From BJGV01 sp003230615 (GTDB lineage: Bacteria > Pseudomonadota > Gammaproteobacteria > Burkholderiales > Nitrosomonadaceae), in the NCBI GenBank assembly GCA_963663215.1, contig OY760140.1:2108001-2172000 (forward strand): DNA of 64,000 bases, written 5' to 3'. A program made the translations under genes and the position numbers. Below the pieces are notes generated by a model. The model saw only the letters and a program-made list of their open reading frames with translations, was not told where the DNA came from and did not search any database. This document shows positions 19,120 to 29,991 of this stretch, one piece after another (the stretch's first letter is position 1; each line of letters opens with the position of its first letter).

Positions 19120-20524
19120 TCATCTTCCTCCCTTGCCCGATATAACAACTTCAATTGTATCTATAATAATGATGATATCGAGGAACAGACTATGGTTCTT
19201 CACATAGTACAGATCGTACTGAAGTTTCTCGATAGCATCTTTCACAGAGGCACCGTATCTGTAGCGTACTTGGGCCCATCCGGTTATTCCTGGTTTGATA
19301 CTATGTCTTGCGTTGTAATAGGGAATTTCGGCACAGAGATGTTCCACAAAATAGGGTCTCTCAGGGCGAGGGCCGACAAAACTCATTTCTCCTTTTAATA
19401 CATTTAATATTTGTGGAAGCTCGTCAATTCTCAATTTTATGATAATATTGCCCACTCTGGTTATTCGAGGGTCATTTGTTACTGCCCATTGTGGTTTCCC
19501 CCCCTTCTGCATCATCCTTCATACTCCGAAACTTGATGACCATAAATGTTTCCCCTCCTCTACCTACCCTTTCCTGCCGATAAAATATAGGGGGACCAGT
19601 TTCTATAAGGATACAAAGAGCAGCAACTAGCATGATAGGTAGTGTGATTGTCAGGAGAATTACACTTGCAGCTAGATCAAAGGAGCGCTTAATTACTGAT
19701 CTTAGCGAACTTTGATCAAACCCATCACCAAAAACCAACCAACTCGGGTAGAGGGAGCTTACCCGGAGCTGACCTTTCTCACGTTCAAAGAAATCTGCTT
19801 CATCAGTCACCTTAATTCCATGAAGTTTGCATTCCAGTAACTCCTGTATGGGGAAATTATTGTTTCGTCTATTCTGAATTGCGACAATAATCTCGTTTGC
19901 GTTGAATCGTTTGGCTAGAGATATCAGAGACTCCGACTCCATCTTCGGCTGTATTTTTGAGGGTGCAACACGCTGTTCTTCACCAAGTAACGGGATAAAA
20001 CAAACTATCTTCAGCAGCTCCTTTTGATCAGGGTTAATTTTAAGCAGATCTACGCATTCCTGGGCTTTTGCACCTGTACCCAGTACTACGGCCCGAGTTC
20101 CCAAAATTTCTAGATTAAGCCACCTGAGAAGGGCGCAGCGCGTAACAAGGATCCCAGGTAGTGTAAGAAACATTACTATTCCCAATATGCCACGACCAAA
20201 ATACAGATCGGGAAGTAAATAAAAAACTAAGGTCATAAGGCCGAAACCCAGTATCAAGGAGGGCATGAGGCGAATTAAGATGGCCTCGATATTTGGCCTG
20301 GTTTCCAGTTGGTACATTCCGATTGAAGCCATGCTCAGTACCATGATAAGAGTAAAGGTGCTGGCATCTGGCAAAAAGCGTGAGAAAGTTTCATATGAAA
20401 CTGAAGTTTCATATGGAAAACGAAGAAATGTCCCTACATAAAACATGGCCATCAGAACGAGTACTTCCGTGGCGATGAGCAGGATCAGAGTGCTAGAGAT
20501 GTAGTGATTATAAATACGAAGCAT
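19120..20524 (-). pseudogene. PEP-CTERM-type undecaprenyl-phosphate sugar phosphotransferase, frameshifted in a G7 tract
   Basis: The N-terminal part (ATG at 20524) has five membrane segments. A CoA-binding-like region follows (LGTRAVVLGTGAKAQECVDL), then the start of the bacterial sugar-transferase domain KRSFDLAASVILL and PIFYRQERVGRGGETFMVIK FRSM. At 19498-19504 a run of seven C on the plus strand (G7 in the gene) shifts the frame; with six G it reads on as GKPQWAVTNDPRITRVG. The rest, GEMSFVGPRPERPYFVE and PGITGWAQVRYRYG, is intact to 19120. The family places the first sugar phosphate on undecaprenyl phosphate, so loss would block chain initiation. The tract could also allow phase variation, or the extra base could be an error. 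Confidence 0.88.
19498..19504. repeat. G7 homopolymer at the frameshift of the priming sugar transferase
   Basis: Seven consecutive C on the plus strand, read as G7 in the gene. Six G restore a continuous domain; seven put a premature stop soon after. Such tracts are prone both to slippage in cells and to miscalling. Confidence 0.85.
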
Positions 20525-21189
20525 TACTAGCCTTTCTAATAGCTACAGGCGAAAAGGTATTTAACATATCTTGTTCCTTTTTATTTTTGCCTTCGAACAC
20601 CGAATACAATCTTCAGGTCCCATACCACACGTAAATACATATCAGCTCTGCTAACTTGAGAGTCATCAACCTAAGATATATATCACGACCAAAATATATT
20701 CTCTGTTAAGAATTCACTCTTTCCACGAAACGGATATTCACTATTCGTTACCAATAAAAAGCAGTAATTTCAATACTATATATACTATTACGGCATTTTT
20801 TAGTGTAAAAACTCAAAATTTTGCAATAATCCTTTTTGCCCCCCATTTGGCGTCGAGAATATACAATGGTAAACCAGTGCTAAAAGCACAAGTTTCTATA
20901 TGTTGTTGGAAAATTGAGATTGAAGGCGTATGTAAAAAGAAGCTTACGGGCAGCTGCATAATTAATCAGGTTTATATCCTGGATATGTTGCGAGCTTCTT
21001 GGATTTCTTGGAAAAGATATATTCCTATATATCAGGGAAGGAAAAAGAATTGGAATTAATTCTTGCTCGGCTGATTAAGATTAATTCAATTCATAGTTTA
21101 TAAATAGCAAGTAAATATTGTTACTTTGTGGGCCTGGTTCTCTCGGTCTGAAAGTTTTATATTGCTAAGGGTACGGTAGAATTAAGACG
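20525..21189. other. Intergenic stretch upstream of the priming transferase
   Basis: 665 AT-rich bases between the priming transferase and the acetyltransferase-like gene, both on the minus strand. I see no credible gene. It should hold the promoter for the priming transferase-prsK-prsR run, but no sigma-54 (TGGCAC-N5-TTGC) or clear sigma-70 box stands out. Confidence 0.4.
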
Positions 21190-22131
21190 TTAGATTCCAA
21201 ACCGCATCATTTTTTTTATTTTCGATTTAAGCCCTAGCTGTTCCAGCCTATCACCAGTTGACTTGCTGATATAATCCATAACTATCTGACTATACAGCAA
21301 GAATTTATTGCGCAGGTTGTTACGTAAGAAAAAAACATTCGCGCAGTAGATACTGTGAGTGGCAAATAGTTTTTTATGCTCTGACTGCCCTTCAGTAAAG
21401 TCAAAAAAACGGAAACAACGCTCCTCGAATAAGTGCTCCAAGGCAAACCACTGCAGAATCGTGCCTACCGAAAAGTTCATGTAGCTAGGATCATATCCAA
21501 GAAAGGCATAGGATAGTACGCCATTATTAACTGGGCAATAGAGATATGAGATGGGTTGTGTCTGGTTAAAAAGAATGAATCCTCGTACATGTCCCTGCTG
21601 GGCAAGCTGTTCCATTTCATGAAGAAATTCATCCGATTCGGGCAGGCCTGCATCAAGCAGTTTTTCCTGGTAGGTTATTTTCGAAACAGTTCTGGCGCAT
21701 TCAAAGAATTCAGACATTTCCTCAACTGACTTGTATATTTTCCACGAGATACTACCGTCACAATATTCTGTATATTTTTTGATTTTACGCTTGAGAGTTG
21801 ATCGTGTCTTGGAGGAGAACTTATTTCTGTATTCTGCAAATGATTGCTGCATATCTATATAATAGCGTAAGTACTGGGACGATATATAGGAGATGTAATC
21901 TTGCTGCTTTTGAAGTACTGGTTGCTCATCGACGATGCGCATAGATCGCACCAAGAAGCCTTGGCTATTGCTATGAAGAGAGTCGGATGGCGGTGTCGGC
22001 TTAATTATCGGGGGGGTGTCATCATCGAGTCCTACTTCTCGTACTTGCAACCATAGTTTATACGTAAGCAATGTCATATCACCAAGCTTTAATTTAAGGG
22101 GTACCTGGTGATAATGCCAGTTTGTATTCAA
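21190..22131 (-). CDS. GNAT-fold acyltransferase (CelD/FemAB-like) of the exopolysaccharide locus
   Basis: 313 residues. The core looks like the Acetyltransf_6/CelD group: YRNKFSSKTRSTLKRKIKKY near 105-125, the helix-strand region VRGFILFNQTQPISYLYCPV near 200, the motif YDPSYMNFSVGTILQWFALEHLF near 235-255 and FFDFTEGQSEHKKLFAT near 265-280. It probably N-acylates an amino sugar on a polysaccharide precursor in the cytoplasm. The likely start is TTG at 22131, which overlaps the stop of the upstream deacetylase gene (TTGA), so the two are coupled. An internal ATG lies 18 codons later. It is intact. Confidence 0.78.
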   Translation of the reverse strand: MNTNWHYHQVPLKLKLGDMTLLTYKLWLQVREVGLDDDTPPIIKPTPPSDSLHSNSQGFLVRSMRIVDEQPVLQKQQDYISYISSQYLRYYIDMQQSFAEYRNKFSSKTRSTLKRKIKKYTEYCDGSISWKIYKSVEEMSEFFECARTVSKITYQEKLLDAGLPESDEFLHEMEQLAQQGHVRGFILFNQTQPISYLYCPVNNGVLSYAFLGYDPSYMNFSVGTILQWFALEHLFEERCFRFFDFTEGQSEHKKLFATHSIYCANVFFLRNNLRNKFLLYSQIVMDYISKSTGDRLEQLGLKSKIKKMMRFGI

Positions 22132-23090
22132 CGATATTTCCTCCGTATACCTTGTTCTAGCATTCTAAGTCCTGTTTTCCAAATCGGTGAAGTAAGCGGG
22201 TTGGGCTGCGAAAAAATCGGTGGGGGGGTCAACCCATGGAAACCTCGTACACGAAAGCAATCCCGATGGCGATCTAGAAATAAGCAGAGTTTGTTAAAGC
22301 GATCCACTACAATATCATCTGGTCTGTCCATTACATGATTCAGGAGCTCGAAACCGTGAAAAAGGATTACAAACGCATTACGCTTCAACTCCAGCGCTTG
22401 CCATAGTAGGCCTTCCATCTCCTGATAGGAACAAGCGGTTATCTGTGCGTGACGTAATGAGCGGGTTCCATCTTGAAAAACAGTCATGGGATATTCGTAT
22501 ACTTCCTCGTACTTAAATGGTTCTACAAGCAAAGTTCCTGGACTGATTCCGCTATCTGGTCCATAAATACTAGCGTTATAGCTGCTGTCGAAAGCGATAT
22601 GATTTGTAGAGAGTGCTCGAAGCGTTTTACTATTAAAGCCAAAGTTTCCAGCGCGAAAGGCGTTTACACTTTTTCCACCAGCTAATTCAATCAACTTTGC
22701 ACCTTCTCGGATTAGGATCGTTTGTTCTTCTAAAGAAAAATAGCGCAGGTGTTGTTTTTTACCAGTAATGTTGTCGAGTAGGGGTTTTTTAGATTCGTCA
22801 ATCCATTCGGTATGTAGATGAAGCTGTATTTCATGATCTTTTTCTCGAATTAGACTAAGAATTTCAGTTAATGAATTCAGCCCAAATCGGGTTGAAAAGA
22901 GCGGTTCAACAAAGAATATTCCGGTTAGACCATGTTCCTGCAATTTACACAATTGATACGGCAAACCATAGTTACCTCTAGACGTAGGACCATAGATATA
23001 TTGTTTAAATGCATTCGGGAATTTGGTGTCCAAGTCATTCCAACCATCACACCACACCTCTACATCAACAGTAAGGAATACATCTAGCAT
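22128..23090 (-). CDS. Polysaccharide deacetylase-like protein (NodB fold)
   Basis: 320 residues. The start MLDVFLTVDVEVW carries the acidic pair of the NodB motif 1 (DVE). GIFFVEPLFSTRFGLN and the metal-binding HEIQLHLHTEW (HxxLHxH type) follow, then NAFRAGNFGFNSKTLRAL, which is motif 3 (R-A-G-N-F). AFVILFHGFELLN is motif 5. The family removes acyl groups, typically N-acetyl, from polysaccharide residues. No signal peptide, so it may act on cytoplasmic precursors. It is followed by, and coupled to, the GNAT-like gene. That pairing suggests exchange of one N-acyl group for another, which is inference. Confidence 0.8.
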   Translation of the reverse strand: MLDVFLTVDVEVWCDGWNDLDTKFPNAFKQYIYGPTSRGNYGLPYQLCKLQEHGLTGIFFVEPLFSTRFGLNSLTEILSLIREKDHEIQLHLHTEWIDESKKPLLDNITGKKQHLRYFSLEEQTILIREGAKLIELAGGKSVNAFRAGNFGFNSKTLRALSTNHIAFDSSYNASIYGPDSGISPGTLLVEPFKYEEVYEYPMTVFQDGTRSLRHAQITACSYQEMEGLLWQALELKRNAFVILFHGFELLNHVMDRPDDIVVDRFNKLCLFLDRHRDCFRVRGFHGLTPPPIFSQPNPLTSPIWKTGLRMLEQGIRRKYR

Positions 23091-23303
23091 TTGATCACCT
23101 TAAAGATATTAACTGCTATTTAACGTAAGGCCATTAACAGTCTGGACAAACGATTAGATTACCTCAGAGTTCAGAAATCAACGAAGCTATCTTCCGGCAA
23201 TCCTTCCATTGCTAGCCATTTCAGCTGTACGATCTTTATTTGCTGGTTTGCAGACACGCATAGTTTATACCATCTCCAGATTTTTCTTGAGTGGACGTAG
23301 CAG

Positions 23304-25199
23304 CTATGAGTGGAGCACATTGCGTATAAACGATTCGAACATCATTAATGTCCACAAAGGAGCACTATAGTCACGCCTTCCAGACTGATGTTGGTCAAGC
23401 ATCTCTCTAAGGAAGGCTTGATTGAAGATTCCCGTTTCAGCTAATGTCGGACTCAATAAAGCCTCACGTACTCTCAGGCATAATGGTCCGCGAAACCAAC
23501 TTGCCAGTGGCACTGAAAATCCCATTTTATCTCGATAAAGGATGTCATCAGGGAGATAACCTTCCAGGGCTTTTTTAAAGATATATTTTCCCTCATGGCC
23601 CTGTAGTTTTAGGGATGGTTGAATTCCAGATATCCATTCAACTAACTTGTGATCGAGCAACGGCACACGTACCTCTAAAGAATGCGCCATACTAGCTCGA
23701 TCAACCTTGGTAAGTATATCGCCGACAAGGTAGGTCTTCATGTCCAAGTATTGCACTTGGGACAGAGGGTCTTGAGTAGGACATTTACTAGCGTGGGTGC
23801 GTAAGACCTCTACTGCTTGGTATTCTTGCAGGCTACGTTTAAAGGAACTATTGAATAGGCGTTGGCGCATTTTGTCTCCCATGATAGAAACGCTATGAAA
23901 ATAGCCTTCCACTGAATCACGAGCAAGCGATTCAAAGGTTGATTTTGCGCGCAAGAACTTAGGAGCCCAGTCAGCCTTTGGGTAGAGGTTTCCTAATAGT
24001 CCGAATAGAGGTTTTCGGAGTCCCGGGGTTAGCATGGACCTCATACGTTCTTCGTATAGGTGCCAGCGATAGCGGCGGTAACCTGCTAGGTTCTCGTCGC
24101 CACCATCTCCAGATAATGCAACGGTTACACGCTTTCTTGCGAGTTCACACACCCGATAGGTAGGCATGGCTGAACTGTCTGCGAATGGTTCGTCGTAAAG
24201 AGAGGCTAGCTTGTCAATAAGGTCGAAATCATCTTGATCTACCTGCTCTACATGGTGCTGAGTATGATAGCGATCAGCCACTTTTTGCGCGTGTTGTGAC
24301 TCGTTGAAAGCAGGGTCACCAAAGGAGATGGAACATGTATTAACAGAATCCTTCATGAGACCAGCCATCATTGCTACCACTGCGCTAGAATCAACCCCAC
24401 CTGATAGAAAAGCACCCAAGGGTACTTCGGCCTTAAGGCGGATCTTAACAGCTTCTCGCAGACGAATAATCAATTCTTCTTGTGCTTCTTGCGTGCTGAT
24501 GGGGCAGTTAGGGGAGAATGGTACGTCCCAATACTGACGTGGCTGTGCAAAGCTTTGACCACTGTGAAGTGTCAGGCTATGACCGGGTGAGAGTTTGAAT
24601 GCTTGTTTAAATATCGTTTTTGGTTCAGGTACATAGCCAAAAGAAAAGTATTCTTCGATGGCAAGGGGATTCATTTCACGTGAAAAAGCAGAATGAGCAA
24701 GCAGACCTTTAAGTTCAGAAGCAAAAATAAATGTGCCGTCTTCAAGGGATGCATAGTAAAGAGGCTTGATTCCAAGACGGTCACGGGCTAAAAATAAGGT
24801 TTCTCGGTTACGATCCCACAAACCAAAGGCAAACATGCCACGAAAATGATCCACGCAACCCTCTTCCCATTCTTCCCAGGCATGCACAATGACCTCGGTA
24901 TCGGAATGCGTGCGGAAGCTATGACCAAGTTTGGTAAGGTCTTCTGCAAGTTCCTAAAAATTATAGATCTCACCGTTAAAAACCACGACTACGCTGCCAT
25001 CTTCGTTGAAAAGTGGTTGTTGTCCGTCAGAGACATCGATAATAGAAAGACGGCGATGACCAAGACCTAAGCCAGGCTCGGTATACAACTCTCCTTCAAC
25101 TGGCCCACGGTGGAACAAAGTTTGATTCATACGCCCGAGCAGTTTCCTGTCAATTTCACTTTTTCCACGAGTATCAAACAAACCGACGATTCCACACAT
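23304..25199 (-). pseudogene. Exosortase-A-type amidotransferase (asparagine synthase-like), interrupted by TAG
   Basis: A 631-codon frame begins MCGIVGLFDTRGK, with the glutaminase Cys at position 2, and runs through VVVVFNGEIYNF to an in-frame TAG at 24954-24956 (codon 82). The family has Gln there (EIYNFQEL), so CAG to TAG is the likely change. Downstream it continues unbroken: ARDRLGIKPLYY, the PP-loop GAFLSGGVDSSA, ALSGDGGDENLAGYRRY and KMGFSVPLASW. The family makes amides with glutamine as donor, and this type sits in most PEP-CTERM/exosortase-A loci. Its product is unknown. Without readthrough only an 81-residue stub is made, although an internal ATG near 24887 could give a glutaminase-less fragment. 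Confidence 0.88.
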
Positions 25200-25246
25200 A
25201 CTTATTTCCTCATTTAGCTGGTAATTTTTGAGCGCAAGACCTTGTC

Positions 25247-26419
25247 TTAGACCTCGAGATAGCCATTGGTCATTGCTTCCATGCTGAATCTAGACTCAAT
25301 TTGTTTCCGGGCTGCTTTACCGTGACTATCAAGCAGCTCAGGGCTTCTATAATATACAGATATCGCCTCTGCCATCGTTTCAAGTGCGCCCGGGGGAACA
25401 AGTTTTCCCGTACATCCTTCTTTCACTAGTTCTATATTACCTCCGACTTTGGTCGCCACTACAGGTAGGCCGCTGGACATTGCCTCCAAAATAGTATTAG
25501 AGATTCCTTCTCCAAGAGAGGGAAGCACAAATAGATCCATAGCTCGCATTAATTCAGGAATGTCGGCACGTTCTCCAGGAAGCCAGGCAAGGGTTTCAGC
25601 TCCTGCTTCACGCAACATTTCAATGCACTCACTTCGCGAGTCTCCTTCTCCGACGATCAGAAGTCGTAAACGGTTACGGAGAGCGGGCTCTTTTTTCAGC
25701 AGTATCAGAAAAACCTGAACCAAGCTTGTATAGTCTTTCACGGCCGCCATTCTTCCAACGCTACCTATGACAAAAGCTTTTTCCGTAAAGAATCCTTGTG
25801 GCCCAATATGACTAGCAAGTTTTCCTCTACGTGGGCGAAAGCAAAGACTATCAACGCCGTTATAGATCTGGTTAATACGATTTGGAGTTGCGCCTATTGT
25901 GTTGATCAACCAGTATTCAAGATCCTTGCTAACAGCAATGAAGTGACCAATGACAGGACGAATTGTTTTGCGTAATAGGTTGTATTTTCGGTTCTTCCCA
26001 TGCAGATCAAGTATGTCTCGACCATGTTCTCCATGTATTCGTGCCCGAATCCGTGCTGCAATAGCAATTACTTGCCCCTCAATAGTTGCGAGGTTCCGAG
26101 TGTGCACTATATCCGGTTTAAGCTGCCTCAGCGTCTTGAAAAGGTTTACGTAAAGACTGATATCTCGTCCTTCGCGCTTATCTAATGCCATAATTTTTAC
26201 ATTTTCTCTGGTTATACGTTTACTAAAATCAGAATAACCTTTTAGACATACGATGGCATGCCGGTAGCGTTCTGGGGGGATATGATTGATTAAATTGACC
26301 AGGCCATTCTCTAAACCGCCAACACCTAGATGATGGATCACATGAGCAATGAGAGGAGGTTGTTTAATACTTTCCGAGGATCTTATCGGATTTTGTATAC
26401 GGTTATCGACTCCTTGCAT
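25247..26419 (-). CDS. Glycosyltransferase family 4, exosortase-A-locus type
   Basis: 390 residues in GT-B fold. The N-terminal acceptor domain has VIHHLGVGGLENGLVNLINH near 25-45, typical of this group, and PDIVHTRNLATIEGQ. The C-terminal donor domain has VIGSVGRMAAVKDY near 215, LLIVGEGDSR near 255, and the nucleotide-sugar motif FVLPSLGEGISNTILEAMSSGLPVVAT near 300-325, with the paired acidic positions in EGISNTILE. It transfers a sugar from a nucleotide donor to the growing lipid-linked unit at the cytoplasmic face. It lies directly upstream of the broken amidotransferase. The exosortase gene normally found upstream is missing. It is intact. Confidence 0.88.
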   Translation of the reverse strand: MQGVDNRIQNPIRSSESIKQPPLIAHVIHHLGVGGLENGLVNLINHIPPERYRHAIVCLKGYSDFSKRITRENVKIMALDKREGRDISLYVNLFKTLRQLKPDIVHTRNLATIEGQVIAIAARIRARIHGEHGRDILDLHGKNRKYNLLRKTIRPVIGHFIAVSKDLEYWLINTIGATPNRINQIYNGVDSLCFRPRRGKLASHIGPQGFFTEKAFVIGSVGRMAAVKDYTSLVQVFLILLKKEPALRNRLRLLIVGEGDSRSECIEMLREAGAETLAWLPGERADIPELMRAMDLFVLPSLGEGISNTILEAMSSGLPVVATKVGGNIELVKEGCTGKLVPPGALETMAEAISVYYRSPELLDSHGKAARKQIESRFSMEAMTNGYLEV

Positions 26420-26650
26420 CGTGGAGCCTCTTTATTGTTATTGGCATCATATCTCTAGAAAACCTTGGAGCACTTGGAACAGCTTCATCTGATTTTGTTT
26501 TGTAAGGAGCAGAGATGATGAGTCCCTCCCATCGTCATTACCACCTAAGAGTTTAATTTTGGTTAGAGTGAGTTGAGTAGTTTTTATCAAGTTTCTATCA
26601 TCCAAGGTTACGGCAAGCATATTTATAGATTCCCTGTAAAGTCTGCATAA
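26420..26650. other. 231-base gap where exosortase A is normally encoded
   Basis: The minus strand between the two glycosyltransferase genes has stops in all frames and no multi-helix stretch. In loci of this type as I know them, the exosortase and its EpsI companion lie between these two glycosyltransferase types. No remnant of an exosortase catalytic Cys or Arg motif is seen here. Confidence 0.55.
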
Positions 26651-27922
26651 TCATGCCACTTTGTTTCCTGATGAAATAAATTGATTCTGCAAATTATCCA
26701 GGCAGTTCTTATCTGTATTATTTGTCTGTTCCTGTAGAAATAATGTATCGAGCCGATCTAGGATCTTTTCCCAGTCGTAATCTTCCAGAATACGGGTTCT
26801 TGCAGCATGACCCATCGTCACATTTGGTCCGCCTTTGATCTGAGCAATGACACGATCGGCAAAATCTTGTTCGTCGTTTTCCACGAATAGTTCTTGACCG
26901 TGAACAGCACATATACCCTCTGCTGCTTGGGGGGATACGATTACGGTTTTCTCCATGGCCATCGCTTCCAGTACTTTGTTTTGTATCCCACGGGCGATGC
27001 GTAGTGGCACCACTACTAAGGACGCATGGGCAATGTAAGGTCTGATGTCTTTAACTGAACCAGTTACAGTAATGCCGGGTGAGGCGGCTAGTGCCATAAC
27101 CCTAGCAGTCGGACGGCTACCGACAATATAAAATTCAACTGAAGGAAGTTGGGCGCTAATTGAGGGAAAGATGTTGTGGGAAAACCACTCCACGGAATTG
27201 ACGTTGGCCCAGTAATTCATGGCTCCAGTGAAGACCAATGTATTTATGTTACTTAAGTAAGGGTTGGAGTAGACATTTCTCGGCGAAAAATAGTCTGCAT
27301 CAACACCGTTGTTGAAGTAAGTGATACTTGCTGCCGTCTCAGGAGCAAGCTGCTTGAAAAAATTAGCCTCTGTCTCAGAAACAAAGGTTGCGATGTCAAA
27401 GTCTTTAGCTATTTTTCTTTCATAATCCAGTAGCAGCTTGGATTCACGCTGGTAGAGCCAGTTTAGTGGCCAGGGTCTTGTTTTTGAGTATTGTCTCCAT
27501 TTATCTGAGTCAACGTCTACAAAGTCAATTACACGATGGGTTGAGCAGGATATATCTACATACTGTGCCATAGCCTAGGAAAACACCAGAATATTTTTGA
27601 TGGGTTGTCTTTCCAGTAAATTGTTTACCCATACTTGCAAATCTATATCCCTGTAATAAGGTAAAGTTAGAGGGTGGTTGGTGAGCATACTTGAAAGACT
27701 ACGCATGCGGGCAACTAGTGGGTGGAGCTTGACGAAGCAGGTTTCACTACAGAGTTCCTTGACTTTTTCAACGTACTCCCAGTCTTTATCGTCATCAATG
27801 AATGTACCTAGATGAATGCGATGGTTCCGGCTCAGGTGCTTGAGTAAGTGGTAGGAACGTATCTTATCCCCTTTGTTTGGTGGATACGTAATTCGGTGGA
27901 CGAGATATAGAAGCTCTTGCAT
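26651..27922 (-). pseudogene. Sugar transferase, PEP-CTERM/EpsH1-system type, interrupted by TAG
   Basis: From the ATG at 27922 the frame starts MQELLYLVHRITYPPNKGDK, a strong signature of this GT-B family, and reaches NILVFS. It then meets TAG at 27575-27577 (codon 116) and continues in the same frame as AMAQYVDISCSTHRVIDFVD. The rest is complete: ITYFNNGVDADYFSP, LVFTGAMNYWANVNSVEWF, FYIVGSRPT and GIQNKVLEAMAMEKTVIVSPQAAEGI, ending at 26651 with TGA. The residue replaced is usually Ser (VFSSAMAQY). An ATG just after the stop could start a truncated product lacking the first third, so the donor domain might persist without function. Confidence 0.87.
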
Positions 27923-27926
27923 TAAT

Positions 27927-29008
27927 CTAACCCAGGTTTCTTACGATGTGCGGGCCAATGAGATTAGCTAAGGTCAGAGGTAGTTTTTGCCAAGCTTTGA
28001 TGAAGATCTGATATTTTGGATTAAGCGGATTATGATCGGGTATCGCTTTAGCTTGGTGGAGCTGATATTCGTAATAGAGTTGCTGCGGTTCGAATCCCCA
28101 GTTCTTTTTGAAATCGAAAGATCCAGTGTCGCGTTTACTGCGGCCAAAGTCGAAGATTTTATACCCCCTTTCGCAGGCACGCCGCATCAGTTCCCAGTAC
28201 ATGAAATCGTTACTCGCTAAATTCCGTGCCTCACTGGTACCCCTCCATAATAGGGTAAGACCTCGTCGCGAAAATAAAAGCTCATTACACTGCTGATGGT
28301 ACGTTCGTCCTTAGTAATAGTTAGAATCTCACAATCTTCAGGAAAAGTTTTCTTGAGAAGACGAAAGTATTTTTTCGGGAATACCGGTGTGCCAAGACGG
28401 TGTAGACTTACAGAGTAGGCCGTAAAAAAGCGCTAGGTGTTCTGATCAATGACGCTTTGTAGTCCGGCTTTTATTCCCTTGCGTACCATCGCGCGTTGTT
28501 TGCGAGGGATGGCTTGCATGTTCTGCTCTACTTCCGGATATATTTCTTTGCGAAAGGTTACGTAGAGATCTTTGGTAGGCCACCGTGGATGTTGTACTAT
28601 TAGATTTCGGTATTCAAGATGGTCAATTTTTAGCTGTGAAGCTAGCGCCTGACCAGCGTGATCAAGTGCTTCTCTGGCTGGTTCGGAAGTTGCAGCGATG
28701 CCCCCGTAGACACAGAATGGTAAGGAGCTCAATGAGCGTCCAAAAAGATAGCTGTTGATTTCTGCTAGGGGTAATATACCTTGAATTTGTCCTTTCAATT
28801 CGACGTAAAGGAAATAAGTTTTGTGCCCCAATGCTTGATTAATAACTGTTTGCCAACCGGCACGGTGGAAGAAGGTGGCTTCCGGGCAGGCTAATACGAA
28901 TTCATCCCATTTTGCTACATCATTTGGTCGCAGTCGATGGACAGACAGTTCAGTGGCCTTTGAAGAATGTATGATGCGATCCTGGAAAGCATCGGTGGTG
29001 GAGCTCAT
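27927..29008 (-). pseudogene. FemAB-related protein, PEP-CTERM-system type, with a stop and a frameshift
   Basis: The N-terminal part from ATG 29008 reads FemAB-like: VAKWDEFVLACPEATFFHRA, HKTYFLYVELKGQIQGILPL and PFCVYGGIAA. After DQNT there is an in-frame TAG at 28433-28435 (codon 192), then RFFTAYSVSLHRLGTPVFPK in frame. At 28240-28243 a G4 run in the gene shifts the frame, and the other frame gives GTSEARNLASNDFMYWELMR and KIFDFGRSKRDTGSFDFKKNWGF to the stop at 27927. Such proteins transfer aminoacyl groups by a tRNA-dependent or GNAT-type mechanism; the target in these loci is unknown. Two independent lesions make error an unlikely sole cause. The stop lies 4 bases before the sugar-transferase start. 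Confidence 0.87.
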
Positions 29009-29013
29009 GTGCC

Positions 29014-29856
29014 TTATTCCAGAAAGATCCGATCCATGCGGTCCCAGCGGAAGTCTCGGGTCAGAGCCTTGATCCGCCCCTCCATACGATTAAGATTGAG
29101 ATAGTGGCGAAATCGTGTTTTGGCATTGATACCTTGCTGACGAGGTTGCTCATAGTCTATTTCCCAAGGATGAAAATAGAAGATTGCGGAACGGTGTTCG
29201 AGACGATTTAGCCTCTGTAGAAGCCAGTGTGAAAACGCATACGGCCAAAGTCGGAAATAGCCACCGCCTCCAGCAGGGATATTCCGCTTAAATAGGCGCA
29301 CTGTAGTGATGGGAAGTTCCAGTAGCCCACCATCGCCTTTTGGGTAAAAGGCGAAGCGGGGGGCATTCGGCATGCCATAATGATCATGATGGATGGGATA
29401 GATGCTGGAACTGTAGCGGTATCCAGCTTCTTCGAGCAAATCCAACGCCCAGAGGTTATTGCTATTTATGGAAAAACTTGGTGCACGGTAACCAAGTATC
29501 TTTTGGCCACTAATATCTTCAAGAAGGGCTTTACTGCGGACAATGTCATCAAGAAATTCTTGTGGCTCCTGATCAGAAACCCGTAGATGAGCCCATCCAT
29601 GACTGGCGAGTTCATGACCATTTGATACGATACGCTTTACCATGGCTGGATAACGCTCGGCGATCCAACCCAGAGTGAAAAAAGTAGCTTTGGCTTGTTT
29701 TTCGTCAAGTAGGGCAAGGATGCGGTCGATGTTCCCTTCAACACGACATGATATAGATTCCCAGGATTCCCTTGGAATGTGTGCAGCGAAGGCGGAGACC
29801 TGAAAGTAATCCTCTACGTCGACGGTCATTGCGTTGCGTATAGGTGTCAAGCCCAT
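29014..29856 (-). CDS. Polysaccharide deacetylase, PEP-CTERM-locus subfamily
   Basis: 280 residues. The start NAMTVDVEDYFQVSAFA gives the NodB motif-1 Asp-Glu pair. KATFFTLGWIAERYP follows, then the metal-binding GHELASHGWAHLRV (HxxxH), the motif-3 GYRAPSFSINSNNLWALDLL and the subfamily-typical GGGGYFRLWPYAFSHWLL. FYFHPWEIDYEQPRQ closes the active site. The subfamily removes N-acetyl groups from exopolysaccharide precursors and is a standard member of the locus between the ATPase and FemAB genes, as here. No signal peptide is seen. It is intact, with 5 bases to the FemAB start. Confidence 0.9.
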   Translation of the reverse strand: MGLTPIRNAMTVDVEDYFQVSAFAAHIPRESWESISCRVEGNIDRILALLDEKQAKATFFTLGWIAERYPAMVKRIVSNGHELASHGWAHLRVSDQEPQEFLDDIVRSKALLEDISGQKILGYRAPSFSINSNNLWALDLLEEAGYRYSSSIYPIHHDHYGMPNAPRFAFYPKGDGGLLELPITTVRLFKRNIPAGGGGYFRLWPYAFSHWLLQRLNRLEHRSAIFYFHPWEIDYEQPRQQGINAKTRFRHYLNLNRMEGRIKALTRDFRWDRMDRIFLE

Positions 29857-29991
29857 CTATTATTCTCTATTTGGTGTAAACATGATCATCGGCTTTGTTG
29901 GCGATTTCTTTAATCATGAAAATGTCTCTGTTCTACCATTGCAAAGCCTGAACATGCATATACAGCGCAGATAATGTTACCCAAGTTCTGA

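Noticed and set aside
20525..21189. Sigma-54 promoter expected for PrsR control
   Set aside because: I searched for TGGCAC-N5-TTGC on both strands here and in other gaps and found no acceptable match.
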